Assembly: GCF_001423945.1 (NCBI RefSeq)
Contig: NZ_LMPU01000001.1
Span: 208,373 to 272,372, forward strand
Direction: 5' to 3'
Length of the DNA: 64,000 nucleotides
From: Pedobacter sp. Leaf194
GTDB taxonomy: Bacteria; Bacteroidota; Bacteroidia; Sphingobacteriales; Sphingobacteriaceae
Positions 16,749 to 25,619 of this stretch are shown one piece after another (position 1 is the stretch's first letter; each line of letters begins with the position of its first letter). The notes under the pieces were generated by a model, which searched no databases, was not told the DNA's origin, and saw only the letters and a list, made by a program, of their open reading frames with translations. The translations under genes were made by a program, and so were the position numbers.

Positions 16749-16997
16749 TTATCTATCAATTGACCCCATAACTTTTTGGCCAAAAGCATTTAGTGCATCC
16801 TTTTCAGCTGCACCGTCGCCAACCATTTGATGTACTTCAAGTGCACCACAGATATTCGTAATCATTTCGCCGGCAACGTCAACTTCATGTTCGCTAACGC
16901 CTCTAAATTCGCAGAAAGCTTCTAAAACCTCTAAAGTTGTCTCCAGTTGAGCAGGAGTTGTATTTTGAAATAATTGTCTTATAACTGGAATTTTCAT
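16749..16997 (-). CDS. DUF6952 family small protein
   Basis: 82 aa, acidic and soluble, with the pattern MKIPVIRQLF, LEVLEAFCEF, GEMITNICGALEVHQM and a terminal VMGSIDR. This matches a small Bacteroidota family (DUF6952) usually encoded next to thioredoxin and peroxiredoxin genes. Its function is unknown. The start codon shares one base with the thioredoxin stop (TAATG), so the two are translationally coupled. I infer an accessory role in peroxide defence from context only. Confidence 0.75.
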   Translation of the reverse strand: MKIPVIRQLFQNTTPAQLETTLEVLEAFCEFRGVSEHEVDVAGEMITNICGALEVHQMVGDGAAEKDALNAFGQKVMGSIDR

Positions 16998-17305
16998 TAT
17001 TTTATTTTATTAAATAATTCAATCAAACCTTCTGCTTTGTTAGTCTGCACCTGGTCTACCAAATTACCACCGTTAAAAGCCGCGAAAGTTGGTAAGTTAT
17101 CAACGTTCGCAAATTTGCGTGAGTTTGGAAGTTTCTCGGCATCAACAATTAAGAAAGCTACGTCTTCATTTTCAGCAGCCAGCTTTTTAAATTTCGGCTT
17201 CATGATTCTGCAATTGCCGCACCATGAGGCAGCATACTGAACCATAACTTTCGGGTTATCGGCTAAATATTGTTGAAGATTGTCTTCTGTTAATTCTAAA
17301 AACAT
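16997..17305 (-). CDS. Thioredoxin family protein (CGNC active site)
   Basis: 102 aa with a thioredoxin fold: VMVQYAASWCGNCRIMKPKF carries the redox pair in a CGNC variant of the usual CGPC, and DNLPTFAAFNGG supplies the cis-Pro. No signal peptide, so cytoplasmic. It lies between a peroxiredoxin gene (14 nt upstream) and DUF6952 (1-nt overlap), and is the natural reductant candidate for that peroxiredoxin. Confidence 0.9.
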   Translation of the reverse strand: MFLELTEDNLQQYLADNPKVMVQYAASWCGNCRIMKPKFKKLAAENEDVAFLIVDAEKLPNSRKFANVDNLPTFAAFNGGNLVDQVQTNKAEGLIELFNKIK

Positions 17306-17319
17306 AACGTTTTGTTTTA

Positions 17320-17952
17320 TTAGTTAGCTGCTAAATATTCAGCAACGCCGCTTCTGTTTGCGTTCATTGCTTCTTTTCCTTCTTCCCAGTTTGCAGGACA
17401 AACCTCGCCATGTTTTTGAACGTGAGCGTAAGCATCAATTAAACGTAAATATTCTTTAACATTTCTGCCCAATGGCATATCGTTAACGCTCTCGTGGAAA
17501 ACCTTACCAGTTTCGTCAATTAAGTATGTTGCTCTGAAGGAAACATTTGAACCTGAAAAAGATTCATTTCCTTCTTCGTCATAGCTAACTTCTTGATCCA
17601 GAATATCTAAAATTCCAGATAATTGTCTGTGCGTATCAGCTAAAATGGGGTAAGTAACACCTTCAATACCACCGTTATCTTTCGGTGTATTTAACCATGC
17701 GAAATGAACTTCGTTAGTATCGCAAGATGCACCAATTACAATTGTATTTCTTTTTTCAAACTCAGGTAAAGCAGCTTGGAAAGCGTGTAATTCTGTAGGG
17801 CAAACAAAAGTAAAATCTTTTGGATACCAGAATAATAACACTTTACTATTTTTGTTTACAGCCTCTTCAAATACGTTGATTTTCAAGTCATCACCCATGT
17901 CTGACATCGCATCAATACTAACACTCGGAAATTTTTTACCTACTATTGCCAT
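17320..17952 (-). CDS. 2-Cys peroxiredoxin (AhpC/Prx1 type)
   Basis: 210 aa from the ATG at 17952. Peroxidatic Cys in DFTFVCPTEL, supporting Arg in SFRATYLID, and a resolving Cys in HGEVCPANW with the C-terminal arm of typical 2-Cys enzymes. It reduces H2O2 and organic peroxides in the cytoplasm. A TTG start at 17982 is excluded because it lies inside the promoter -7 box. It is first gene of the operon with thioredoxin and DUF6952. Confidence 0.93.
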   Translation of the reverse strand: MAIVGKKFPSVSIDAMSDMGDDLKINVFEEAVNKNSKVLLFWYPKDFTFVCPTELHAFQAALPEFEKRNTIVIGASCDTNEVHFAWLNTPKDNGGIEGVTYPILADTHRQLSGILDILDQEVSYDEEGNESFSGSNVSFRATYLIDETGKVFHESVNDMPLGRNVKEYLRLIDAYAHVQKHGEVCPANWEEGKEAMNANRSGVAEYLAAN

Positions 17953-17979
17953 AATCTTTTTGTCTTTAATTTTATAGCG

Positions 17980-17987
17980 CAAAGGTA
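17980..17987 (-). promoter_or_regulatory. -7 box of the peroxiredoxin operon
   Basis: TACCTTTG on the minus strand, 27 nt before the ATG at 17952; it fixes the translation start. Confidence 0.6.
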
Positions 17988-18204
17988 CGGCGAAAACATC
18001 TCCTAATCAACCCGGAATTATTATTTGTTAATTGTATTTATTGATGACGTTATAGTTAAAAACTATAATCTTTTTATGAAGTATAATTGTTTACTATTGA
18101 TATTTTGGATTCAATTCGATGATGATTTTGAGCTTAGTTAGTTGCCGTTTTTAAGCACTCATTCCTTGATTTCATTGCCGTCGTACTTCTGTCGACGGAA
18201 TAAG

Positions 18205-18234
18205 AATCCCTCTCAACCTAAATCAAGAGGGATT
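18205..18234 (-). terminator. Possible terminator of the S9 peptidase gene
   Basis: 9-bp stem AATCCCTCT/AGAGGGATT immediately after the stop at 18240, with only a weak T-rich tail. A second short inverted repeat (CCGTCG/CGACGG) lies at about 18178-18197. The rest of 17988-18204 shows no gene. Confidence 0.45.
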
Positions 18235-18239
18235 GGACG

Positions 18240-20627
18240 TTATTTCTTCAATGTGTTCTCGTACAACTTAAATATCCTTTTGTACTCATCTGTCCAACTG
18301 CTTGGCTCAATAAATCCATGGTCTTCAACAGGATAAACAGCCAACTCCCAATTGTTCTTCCCAAGCTCGATGAAGCGCTGAGAGATGCGGACAATATCTT
18401 GGAAATGGACATTCACATCCACCATTCCATGCGCCATCAGTAAGTTTCCTTTTAACTTATCGGCAAAGTAAATTGGAGAACTTTGTTTGTATGCAATTGG
18501 GTCGTTAAATGGCTCATTCAAAATGTTTGAGGTGTAACCATGGTTGTAGTGTGCCCAATCTGTTACCGAACGCAAGGCGGCTCCGCTTGCGAAAACATCC
18601 GATTCGTTAAACATGGCCATTAATGTGATGAATCCACCATATGAGCCACCATACAAACCCACATGTTTAGGATTTACGCCATATTTGTCGACTAAAAATT
18701 TAACGCCGTCCACCTGGTCAGTCAAGTCTTTTCCACCCATATGGCGATAAATGCCTGTTCTATGGTCGCGGCCATAGCCCGAGCTACCGGTATAATCGAT
18801 ATCAATTACGGTATAGCCATTATCTGCCAGCAAATTATTAAACATAAATTCGCGGAAATAGGTGCTCCAGCCAAAATGTACGTTCTGCAAATAGCCTGCA
18901 CCGTGGACAAAAACCACAGCAGGATGGTTTGGGTTCGGATTATCACTTTTATAGACCCTTGCATAAACAGCTGCTCCGTAACGATTATTAAAAGAAACCA
19001 TATCCGGCTCCCGCCATTTGTAAGAATTAAATTCTGCTGAAGTAGATTGCGTAATTTTTAGTGCTTTTGCACCAGCCTTATTCGCCTGGATGTACAACTC
19101 CCCAGGCTTATTCATGTAAGAATAATTGATGGCCAGGTATTTTTCATCAGGCGAAAGGGTAATATCATTTAAACCTTTCATCGTGGTGATTTGAACCGGT
19201 TCGCCACCGTTTACGCCAATTTTAAAGAAATTTGTAACGCCCGGATGCTCTTTATTCGCTTCGAAATAAAAGGTACTTTTATCTTTTGATAACTGAACGG
19301 ATTGCACTTCCCATTTCCCGGAAGTTATTTGTTTTTTATCGCCGGTAGAAACATTTACCACATACAAATGTGAATATCCCGTTGCTTCACTTTGATAGTA
19401 AAAGCGATTGTCGTCGATCCATCCGGTACTGCCCTGAAAAAAACCACTGATGCCCGGACCACCAATCCAGGCCTCATCATGCTGGCGGTCGATGAGGTTA
19501 AATTTTCCTGTAGAGGCATCCAATTTCAAAATCCAACGGTCTTTATTGTCGGTAGAAGTGGCCACCATTATCGCCATGCTTCCGCTTTCATTCCACGATG
19601 GCCCGAATAAATTAACCAGTCTATCTTCATTTTTCTTTTTAAGCGAGTCCAGTACTTTTGGATATTCTTTATAGAAATCGGGTATGTCTTTCACACCCGG
19701 AATGGTTGCTGTCTGAATGGCGTAAACAGAATCCTTTTGCGTATCGTAAATAAAGCCCTGAGAAACACTTTCGCTTTCTCCAACTTTGGTTCTACCAGTT
19801 ATATCTTCTGTGTAACCTGATGCGGTAACATAGTTCGGAACGATAGTGTTGCGGTTGTTTTGAGCTGGCGCCGTTAGTTTGTAAGTTACAAAATGTCCAT
19901 CCGGACTAACGACAACCCCGTTTAAAAATCTTTCATCTGTGTAAAGTGGTTTCAAAGATTTGTTATCTGCAGATAAAGCTCCAAACCGACCTCTGCCCCC
20001 GCGACTCCCGCCGCCACGGTTCTCTGCATTTCTCTTTTTAATAATGTCAAATAATTCTATTTGCTGCGTTTTCAGCCAAGTATCCTGTTCCGTCGCCAGT
20101 TTTGCCGGCGTTCTCCCCACAGCCTTGCCTTTAACAAAATTGGTTATTTGTTTGGTTTCAGCCGTTTTCAGATTAAGTTGGAACAGGTTATCTCCCAATT
20201 GATAAACAACATCGCCATTTTTCAAAAAAACAGGGCTGCTTTCTCTTTCCATGGTGTTTGTTAACCTTGTTTCTTTCTTCGTTTTCAGATTCTGCAGATA
20301 AAGATCTCCGCTTTTCTCTGTGAGTCCGAGCGATTTGTCTTTGTTGTAGGTGTATGTTTGGCTAAGTAGTTTTTCATCTTCTTTATCAATTGCTTTGATG
20401 GGCTTGCCGGCCGAAGTCGAAATTTTATATAGATCCTCCTTTGCTTTATTTTCAGGATTCCAGTTGAAATATAAAGTTTTGCTATCTGCTGTCCACCGGA
20501 AATTCGTTGGTGCTATTCCCATCCATTTCGGGTCTCGCATAATTTTTTCGACCGTTAGCGGACCGATTTGTTGCGCAAATGTATATTCGCCTGCACAAAG
20601 CAAAACGAAAAGTAAATATTTCTTCAT
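18240..20627 (-). CDS. S9 family serine peptidase (dipeptidyl peptidase IV-like)
   Basis: 795 aa with a signal peptide (ends YTFA-Q). The first ~540 residues are a beta-propeller with WD/PD40-like repeats; the last ~250 are an alpha/beta hydrolase. Nucleophile Ser in GGSYGGFITL, Asp in MAHGMVDVNVHFQD, His in PVEDHGFIEP. Members remove dipeptides or cleave short peptides in the periplasm. An unusual RG-rich loop (RGGGSRGGRGRF) interrupts the propeller around residue 210. Monocistronic. Confidence 0.9.
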   Translation of the reverse strand: MKKYLLFVLLCAGEYTFAQQIGPLTVEKIMRDPKWMGIAPTNFRWTADSKTLYFNWNPENKAKEDLYKISTSAGKPIKAIDKEDEKLLSQTYTYNKDKSLGLTEKSGDLYLQNLKTKKETRLTNTMERESSPVFLKNGDVVYQLGDNLFQLNLKTAETKQITNFVKGKAVGRTPAKLATEQDTWLKTQQIELFDIIKKRNAENRGGGSRGGRGRFGALSADNKSLKPLYTDERFLNGVVVSPDGHFVTYKLTAPAQNNRNTIVPNYVTASGYTEDITGRTKVGESESVSQGFIYDTQKDSVYAIQTATIPGVKDIPDFYKEYPKVLDSLKKKNEDRLVNLFGPSWNESGSMAIMVATSTDNKDRWILKLDASTGKFNLIDRQHDEAWIGGPGISGFFQGSTGWIDDNRFYYQSEATGYSHLYVVNVSTGDKKQITSGKWEVQSVQLSKDKSTFYFEANKEHPGVTNFFKIGVNGGEPVQITTMKGLNDITLSPDEKYLAINYSYMNKPGELYIQANKAGAKALKITQSTSAEFNSYKWREPDMVSFNNRYGAAVYARVYKSDNPNPNHPAVVFVHGAGYLQNVHFGWSTYFREFMFNNLLADNGYTVIDIDYTGSSGYGRDHRTGIYRHMGGKDLTDQVDGVKFLVDKYGVNPKHVGLYGGSYGGFITLMAMFNESDVFASGAALRSVTDWAHYNHGYTSNILNEPFNDPIAYKQSSPIYFADKLKGNLLMAHGMVDVNVHFQDIVRISQRFIELGKNNWELAVYPVEDHGFIEPSSWTDEYKRIFKLYENTLKK

Positions 20628-20791
20628 AAGTTTTTGTTTGGATGCTGCAATTTAGAGAATGCGGCTGCTAAAGTGGCAAGGAAATGGAAATGTTACAACG
20701 CTTAGTTTGGCCACCAATAAAAAAAGTTATACCCTTAACGAAAACGATTGAATTTTTAGTACAAAAGACCGCCGTTACACAGCAGTATACA

Positions 20792-21135
20792 GATTGTTTC
20801 CGTGTATTCTGTGTTTCTGTGGCAAAACAGAAACTATAACGCCCTAACATATTTTTGCCACAGAGGCTCGGATACACAGAGAAAGGAATATAGATTGTTT
20901 CCGTGTATTCCGTGTTTCTGGGGCAAAAACAGGAACTATTAACACCCTAAAATATTTTTGCCACAGAAGCACAGAGCGTACAGAGAAAAGGTATAAAGAT
21001 TTTTCAGTGTATTCTGTGTTTCTGTGGCATAGAAAGGGACTATTAATGGCCTCAAATATTTTGCCACAGAAGCACGGAGGGCACAGAGAAAGGAATACCC
21101 ATTGTTTCCGTGTATTCCAAGTTTTTGTGCAAAAC
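20792..21135. repeat. Tandem array of about 103-bp units (3.3 copies) with internal inverted repeats
   Basis: Units start near 20792, 20893, 20998 and 21100 (last one partial). Each contains CCGTGTATTC, GTGTTTCTGTGGC, a variable middle, TTTTGCCACAGAAGCAC and ACAGAGAAAGG, so the two halves of each unit can pair imperfectly (TTTCTGTGGCA with TGCCACAGAA). Copies differ at scattered positions. It fills the 550-bp gap between the S9 peptidase start and the gene ending at 21179. No coding frame persists through it. Confidence 0.85.
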
Positions 21136-21178
21136 GGAAATGCCGAATTCGAGTTAACGAATAATTCAGTAAGGAAGC

Positions 21179-22366
21179 CTACCTTATCACACGCCCAGAC
21201 CTGTCGACGTTGACGTCATCGAACGGCTTTAGATAGTCGTTTACAATAACTGAAAATTCCCTGCGGGTTAAGATTCTTTTAAGGTCATATTTAGACTGAA
21301 ACTTGTAAGATTTATTCCACTTGTTTTGCAATTCAATTTTTGTGGCTTCAACAGATTTATTGCCAACATAACAAGCCAAAGAAATTGTGTTTTCCAGGTC
21401 AATATGAACATTTTGATGGTCATCGAACCAAATTTGCGCTTTGTAGTAATAATCTTTAAGCGGCTGTTTTATTTCATCGTATGTAACATTCTTTTCAGCG
21501 TTGAACAAACATTTATCATCCTTAAGAACTGCTTTCAAAATCCCTGTTATACCGATTTTCTGTATTGCAAGCCAATTAGAATCGGTTATTTTCACATCTT
21601 CAAAAGGCATCAGCGGAAGCTTATTGCTCAATAATTCTTTTTGAATTCCTTTCAGATTAGACAGACTGGTTTTGCTTTTCAAAAGCACAGTTTTTGCAGC
21701 CGTTACGCCAGCCGTTTGCCCAATTTCAAAATTATCCGCTCTGATGTATAGCATATTTTCCTGGTTTTCGATGAGCAAATTTTGAAGAGGAAGAAATTTG
21801 GCACTACCGCTTATACCAGCCACCGTGGTTTTGTACAGGTTCTCTGCATAATTAATCTTAGCTGTCTCAGAAGGGTTTAAGGTCTGGATTTTTAGTGAAG
21901 GAAGAATTTTGTCGATGTTATCTGTTACGATTAAAACCTTAGCCTTTATGCTTTTTTCTGGGGTTAGCTTTAACTCCCAGCCATTTCCAGAGCGTTTAAC
22001 TTCGTAGTACTGGAGATTATTAATTACACTTAAAAACTTGGAACTGTCCGCCCACTTTTTAATAATGGCGTTTACCATTTGTTTCGTAAATTCTGGCAAA
22101 GCAACATCATCTGCAAGTTTTGAGGATTTTCTTGCGTTTTTCTCAAATGCTTGTTTCACGCCTCCTAATGGCCAGCTTTTAAAATCAGTTAAGTTAAAAC
22201 CATCACGCTGTGTTAAAATTGTAGTGCTTGCTCCCGATTGTGACGCTTGAACTCCGGCTGCGAAGGCAGCATTGCTGTTACCCAAGATCAGAACATCCGT
22301 TTTAGTGGTTTGGGCATGGATAATCAGCGGAATCAAGAACGCAAAAACACAAAACAATTTTTTCAT
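21179..22366 (-). CDS. Secreted FAD-dependent oxidoreductase-like protein, degenerate
   Basis: 395 aa with a signal peptide (ends IIHA-Q). Right after it comes a Rossmann-like start, DVLILGNSNAAFAAGVQASQ, resembling the FAD-binding beta-alpha-beta of the FAD-dependent oxidoreductase (FAD_oxidored) family, but the Gly-x-Gly-x-x-Gly is altered to GNSNAA. The C-terminus (LTRREFSVIVNDYLKPF, VDRSGRVIR) resembles the tail of such proteins. Flavin binding is therefore doubtful. No operon partner; the stop is 44 bp from the tandem repeat array. Confidence 0.55.
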   Translation of the reverse strand: MKKLFCVFAFLIPLIIHAQTTKTDVLILGNSNAAFAAGVQASQSGASTTILTQRDGFNLTDFKSWPLGGVKQAFEKNARKSSKLADDVALPEFTKQMVNAIIKKWADSSKFLSVINNLQYYEVKRSGNGWELKLTPEKSIKAKVLIVTDNIDKILPSLKIQTLNPSETAKINYAENLYKTTVAGISGSAKFLPLQNLLIENQENMLYIRADNFEIGQTAGVTAAKTVLLKSKTSLSNLKGIQKELLSNKLPLMPFEDVKITDSNWLAIQKIGITGILKAVLKDDKCLFNAEKNVTYDEIKQPLKDYYYKAQIWFDDHQNVHIDLENTISLACYVGNKSVEATKIELQNKWNKSYKFQSKYDLKRILTRREFSVIVNDYLKPFDDVNVDRSGRVIR

Positions 22367-22498
22367 TAGCGGGAATTTTAATTATTCGCAATATGCTTTA
22401 AATGAATGAATTTTTAATGAAATGACATGATTTTCGCTAAATTTAGTGCTGAGCAAGAGGTGATTTTAACTTTTTCGAAAGCTTTATATATCTTTCTA

Positions 22499-23920
22499 AT
22501 GGCTCAGGAAAACAACAGTAATATGGAAGAAAAAATAAATTCAATTTTCGGATTACAACAAAAGCATAAGCTCGAATTGATGAAACCTGATGCAAAGCTA
22601 CGTATTTCCAAATTAAAGCTATTGAAGCGGGCTTTGGTAGATTCTGAAGAAGAAATTTACCTCGCTTTGCAGACGGATTTACGGAAAAACAGATTTGAAA
22701 CTGCTGTTACAGAATTATTTTTCACTTATGCCGAGATAGATCATGCAATTAAAAATCTCGCAAGCTGGATGAAGCCGAAATCGGTTAATAAAACTTGGAG
22801 TAATCTCTTTGCTACGAATAGAATTTATTACGAACCAAAGGGTGTTTGCCTGATTATTGCGCCATGGAATTATCCGCTTCAGCTTATTATGAGCCCACTT
22901 ATTTCGGCAATTTCAGCAGGGAATTGTGCAATTGTCAAACCATCAGAATTAAGCGCCGCCACCTCGTCTGTTGTTAATAAAATTATATCTGCAACGTTTG
23001 ATATTCACGAAATCGCTTGTTTTGAGGGCGATGCAGAACTTTCTTCGGCATTGCTTAAACTTCCTTTCGACCATATTTTCTTTACCGGAAGTACCGAAAT
23101 TGGAAAATTGGTAATGGCAGCTGCAGCCAAAAACCTAAGCTCCGTTACTTTGGAATTAGGGGGTAAATCACCGGTGATAATTGATAATACCGTAAACATA
23201 AAAAAAGCTGCAGAGAAAATTTCGTGGGGTAAACTGGTTAACGCCGGACAAACCTGTATCGCTCCTGATTATGTCTTAATTGATGAGCAACTTGAAGCCG
23301 AATTTATAAGGCATTATAAAGCTGCAACGCAAAAGATGTTTTATTTAAACGGTGAGATTGACAACAGTGTTTATGGCAAAATCATCAATAAAAAGCATTT
23401 TGATAGGTTAAGCAAATTAATTAAAAATGCTGCAGAGGGTGGCGCAACGTTGGAATTTGGCGGCGAGATAAACGAAGAAAACCTTACAATTAATCCAACA
23501 ATTTTTACTTCGGTTAATCTTGATAATGCACTAATGAAGGAAGAAATCTTTGGTCCGGTTTTACCTGTGTTAACCTACAAAGATTTGCAGCAAGCCATCG
23601 ATTTTGTTAACGCAAAAGATAAACCATTAGCACTTTACATTTTTTCTGATCGCCGGGAAACGCAGAAAAAAATAATTAGGGAAACTGCTTCTGGCGGAAC
23701 CTGCATTAATGATGTTTTGGTTCATATCAGCAATCCAAATTTGCCCTTCGGCGGAGTAAATAGTAGCGGAATTGGAAGCTGCCACGGGATTTTTGGCTTT
23801 AAAAACTTCTCGCACGAAAAGGCGGTCTTCTTCCAATCCAAATTCGGCATGACAAAAATGATTTATCCTCCCTACAGGGAAAAAATGGGACTGCTAAAGT
23901 GGTTAAAAAAGTTAATGTAA
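22499..23920 (+). CDS. Aldehyde dehydrogenase family protein (class 3-like)
   Basis: 473 aa from the ATG at 22499. Family motifs: IIAPWNYPLQLI, IVKPSELSAAT, FFTGSTEIGK, catalytic Glu in LELGGKSP, nucleophile Cys in NAGQTCIAPDYV, EIFGPVLPV, and NLPFGGVNSSG. The C-terminal hydrophobic, basic tail is typical of class 3 (fatty) aldehyde dehydrogenases. It oxidises aldehydes to acids with NAD(P)+. A start at 22427 would add a hydrophobic stretch absent from the family; 22523 (MEEKINSIFG) is an equally good alternative. Confidence 0.9.
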   Translation: MAQENNSNMEEKINSIFGLQQKHKLELMKPDAKLRISKLKLLKRALVDSEEEIYLALQTDLRKNRFETAVTELFFTYAEIDHAIKNLASWMKPKSVNKTWSNLFATNRIYYEPKGVCLIIAPWNYPLQLIMSPLISAISAGNCAIVKPSELSAATSSVVNKIISATFDIHEIACFEGDAELSSALLKLPFDHIFFTGSTEIGKLVMAAAAKNLSSVTLELGGKSPVIIDNTVNIKKAAEKISWGKLVNAGQTCIAPDYVLIDEQLEAEFIRHYKAATQKMFYLNGEIDNSVYGKIINKKHFDRLSKLIKNAAEGGATLEFGGEINEENLTINPTIFTSVNLDNALMKEEIFGPVLPVLTYKDLQQAIDFVNAKDKPLALYIFSDRRETQKKIIRETASGGTCINDVLVHISNPNLPFGGVNSSGIGSCHGIFGFKNFSHEKAVFFQSKFGMTKMIYPPYREKMGLLKWLKKLM

Positions 23921-24024
23921 TACTGGCCTACGGCTGTAGACTTCGAACCTCAATCTATCAAACACTTTAGTAAATAGTTCCGCATATTCTTAGTCAATTA
24001 TAATTAAATTGCTAATTTGGTTGC

Positions 24025-24552
24025 ATGGATTTGGAACAACTCAAATATCCAATCGGGCAATTCACCATGCCAGAGGTTTTCGATGAAAAGCAATCGAAAA
24101 TTTGGATTTCAGAAATCGAGGCGCTACCTGAACAGGTCAGAAATGCAACTGAAAATATAAATGCTGAACTCTTAAACGAAACTTATCGCCCTGGCGGCTG
24201 GACCGTGAAACAGGTAATTCATCATCTTCCGGATAGCCATATGAATGCTTACATTCGTTTTAAACTAGCGATTACCGAAGAAGTTCCCGTCATCAGGCCA
24301 TATCATGAAGAACTTTGGGCCGAAACTGAAGAGGCTAAAAATGGCGACATAGAAATGTCTGTACTACTTCTAAAAGCTGTGCATCAACGATTGATTTCAT
24401 TTTTAAAAACGTTGAAGATGGAGGATTATCAACGCCGGTATATTCATCCGGCTCAGGGCAAAAAATTCACTTTAGCTCACATGTTAGGCATGTACGCCTG
24501 GCATGGAAAACACCATTTGGCGCACATTAAAACCACCATTCACAGGGGTTAG
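24025..24552 (+). CDS. YfiT/BstA-like DinB-fold metal-dependent protein (putative thiol S-transferase)
   Basis: 175 aa. Opening LKYPIGQF, then GGWTVKQVIHHLPDSHMNAYIRFKL and the C-terminal AWHGKHHLAHI supply the His residues of the DinB/YfiT metal site. The Bacillus YfiT group includes bacillithiol S-transferases; many Bacteroidota make bacillithiol, so a thiol transferase role in electrophile detoxification is plausible. It is soluble and stands alone. The assignment to YfiT is firm, the substrate is not. Confidence 0.82.
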   Translation: MDLEQLKYPIGQFTMPEVFDEKQSKIWISEIEALPEQVRNATENINAELLNETYRPGGWTVKQVIHHLPDSHMNAYIRFKLAITEEVPVIRPYHEELWAETEEAKNGDIEMSVLLLKAVHQRLISFLKTLKMEDYQRRYIHPAQGKKFTLAHMLGMYAWHGKHHLAHIKTTIHRG

Positions 24553-24593
24553 CTTTTACAAGCAGGCGCCAGCATTCATGGTAAAATTCTAAT

Positions 24594-25313
24594 CTACATT
24601 AGTACCAACATCGCAGCGCTCATCGCAATCATAATTGCATCTTCTACAATCGTAACCGTACTCATCGGCAAATTGAAAACGGCTCCAAGGCATGCACATT
24701 GAATCTTTTTCTTGTTCAGCACACTTTCTAAAACACCAAAAATGCTCACTGTCATTACAATCAGCGTAAACCAGTTTACAACCACCGGCGATAAATTTAT
24801 AGCGAAACTTAAGCCCAGCGCTAATTCGATAAATGCATAAACATAGCCCCAGCCACTAAACTTTTTGGCTACAATGTCGTACATCGCATAGCTCTCGGCG
24901 AACGATTTTAAACCGAGCATTTTAAAAAAAGAGAATGTTAAAAAGAAGCCAGCCATGAACACCCGCATAAAAACCATAACGTTTATGCTGCTGTTTTGCC
25001 AGGCTGCGATCAAGGAAATTGCCGTAACATAGCCAAAAATCAACAAGATTGGTTTGTAAGTTTCAACCCACGATTTTGCCTCTTCCTCGATTTCGCTCTG
25101 CGCCATTGCAGAGATTTGATATTTACTTTGTGGGCCACCCAAAGCCTGCTGCAACGCATCTATATTAAGGTGTTTGGCCATGCTAATCGTCGCTGAATTG
25201 CTTTCTTTGGAAACTTCGACAGCTGTTATTTCAGGCAGAACCAACAGGTTGCTTTTAACTTTATTTTCGCAACCACCACAGGTCATGCCGGTAAGTTGAT
25301 AAGTATGTGTCAT
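24594..25313 (-). CDS. HMA domain fused to a MauE/DoxX-like membrane domain
   Basis: 239 aa from the ATG at 25313. Residues 1-70 are a heavy-metal-associated domain with GMTCGGCENKV (metal-binding CxxC). About 85-239 hold four membrane helices with the MauE/DoxX-like pattern and a Cys pair (IQCACLG) in a loop, as in redox-associated membrane proteins. The combination suggests metal delivery or thiol redox in the inner membrane. An upstream start at 25331 adds six residues and is less likely. It belongs functionally with the metal operon at 26.5-29.4 kb. Confidence 0.8.
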   Translation of the reverse strand: MTHTYQLTGMTCGGCENKVKSNLLVLPEITAVEVSKESNSATISMAKHLNIDALQQALGGPQSKYQISAMAQSEIEEEAKSWVETYKPILLIFGYVTAISLIAAWQNSSINVMVFMRVFMAGFFLTFSFFKMLGLKSFAESYAMYDIVAKKFSGWGYVYAFIELALGLSFAINLSPVVVNWFTLIVMTVSIFGVLESVLNKKKIQCACLGAVFNLPMSTVTIVEDAIMIAMSAAMLVLM

Positions 25314-25475
25314 GATAAATTTTTTATACAAATTTAACTTTTAAGTAAGCCAGAACAGTTACAGAATAAACAAAAAATGTTATAGAATTTTCTTAACAAA
25401 TTATAGAATATGAGCCAGGCTTCCATGAAACAATATTATGCAAATCTGTTTTTTTGGAAAGGTTTGTTGAGTATT

Positions 25476-25570
25476 CCATCGGCGAAAGCAGCCCCGCTTT
25501 CCTTTCTGCCGCAGTTCTTCCTCTGCTGGTTATTTGGCAAAGCGGCGGCATTCATCCAATCGGGTTTATA
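25476..25570 (-). repeat. Degenerate interspersed intergenic element, copy A
   Basis: Read on the minus strand it begins AAACCCGATTGG and ends AAAGCGGGGCT...CGCCGATGG. A second copy at 33225-33388 has the same two ends (AAACCCGATTG ... AAAGCGGGACT...GGCCGAT) with a different middle. It fills the roughly 300-bp gap between the genes at 25313 and 25620; I see no credible gene there. Confidence 0.35.
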
Positions 25571-25619
25571 AACGAAGACATTGTTCTTGGCACAAAATAG
25601 CGGTGTGGCTTCTGCGGTG

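Noticed and set aside
20668..20877. Open frame across the tandem repeats
   Set aside because: It is created by the repeat sequence, has unlike composition and is not preserved in the neighbouring units.
20792..21135. CRISPR array
   Set aside because: Units are about 103 bp with no constant 28-36 bp repeat alternating with unique spacers, and no cas gene is present.
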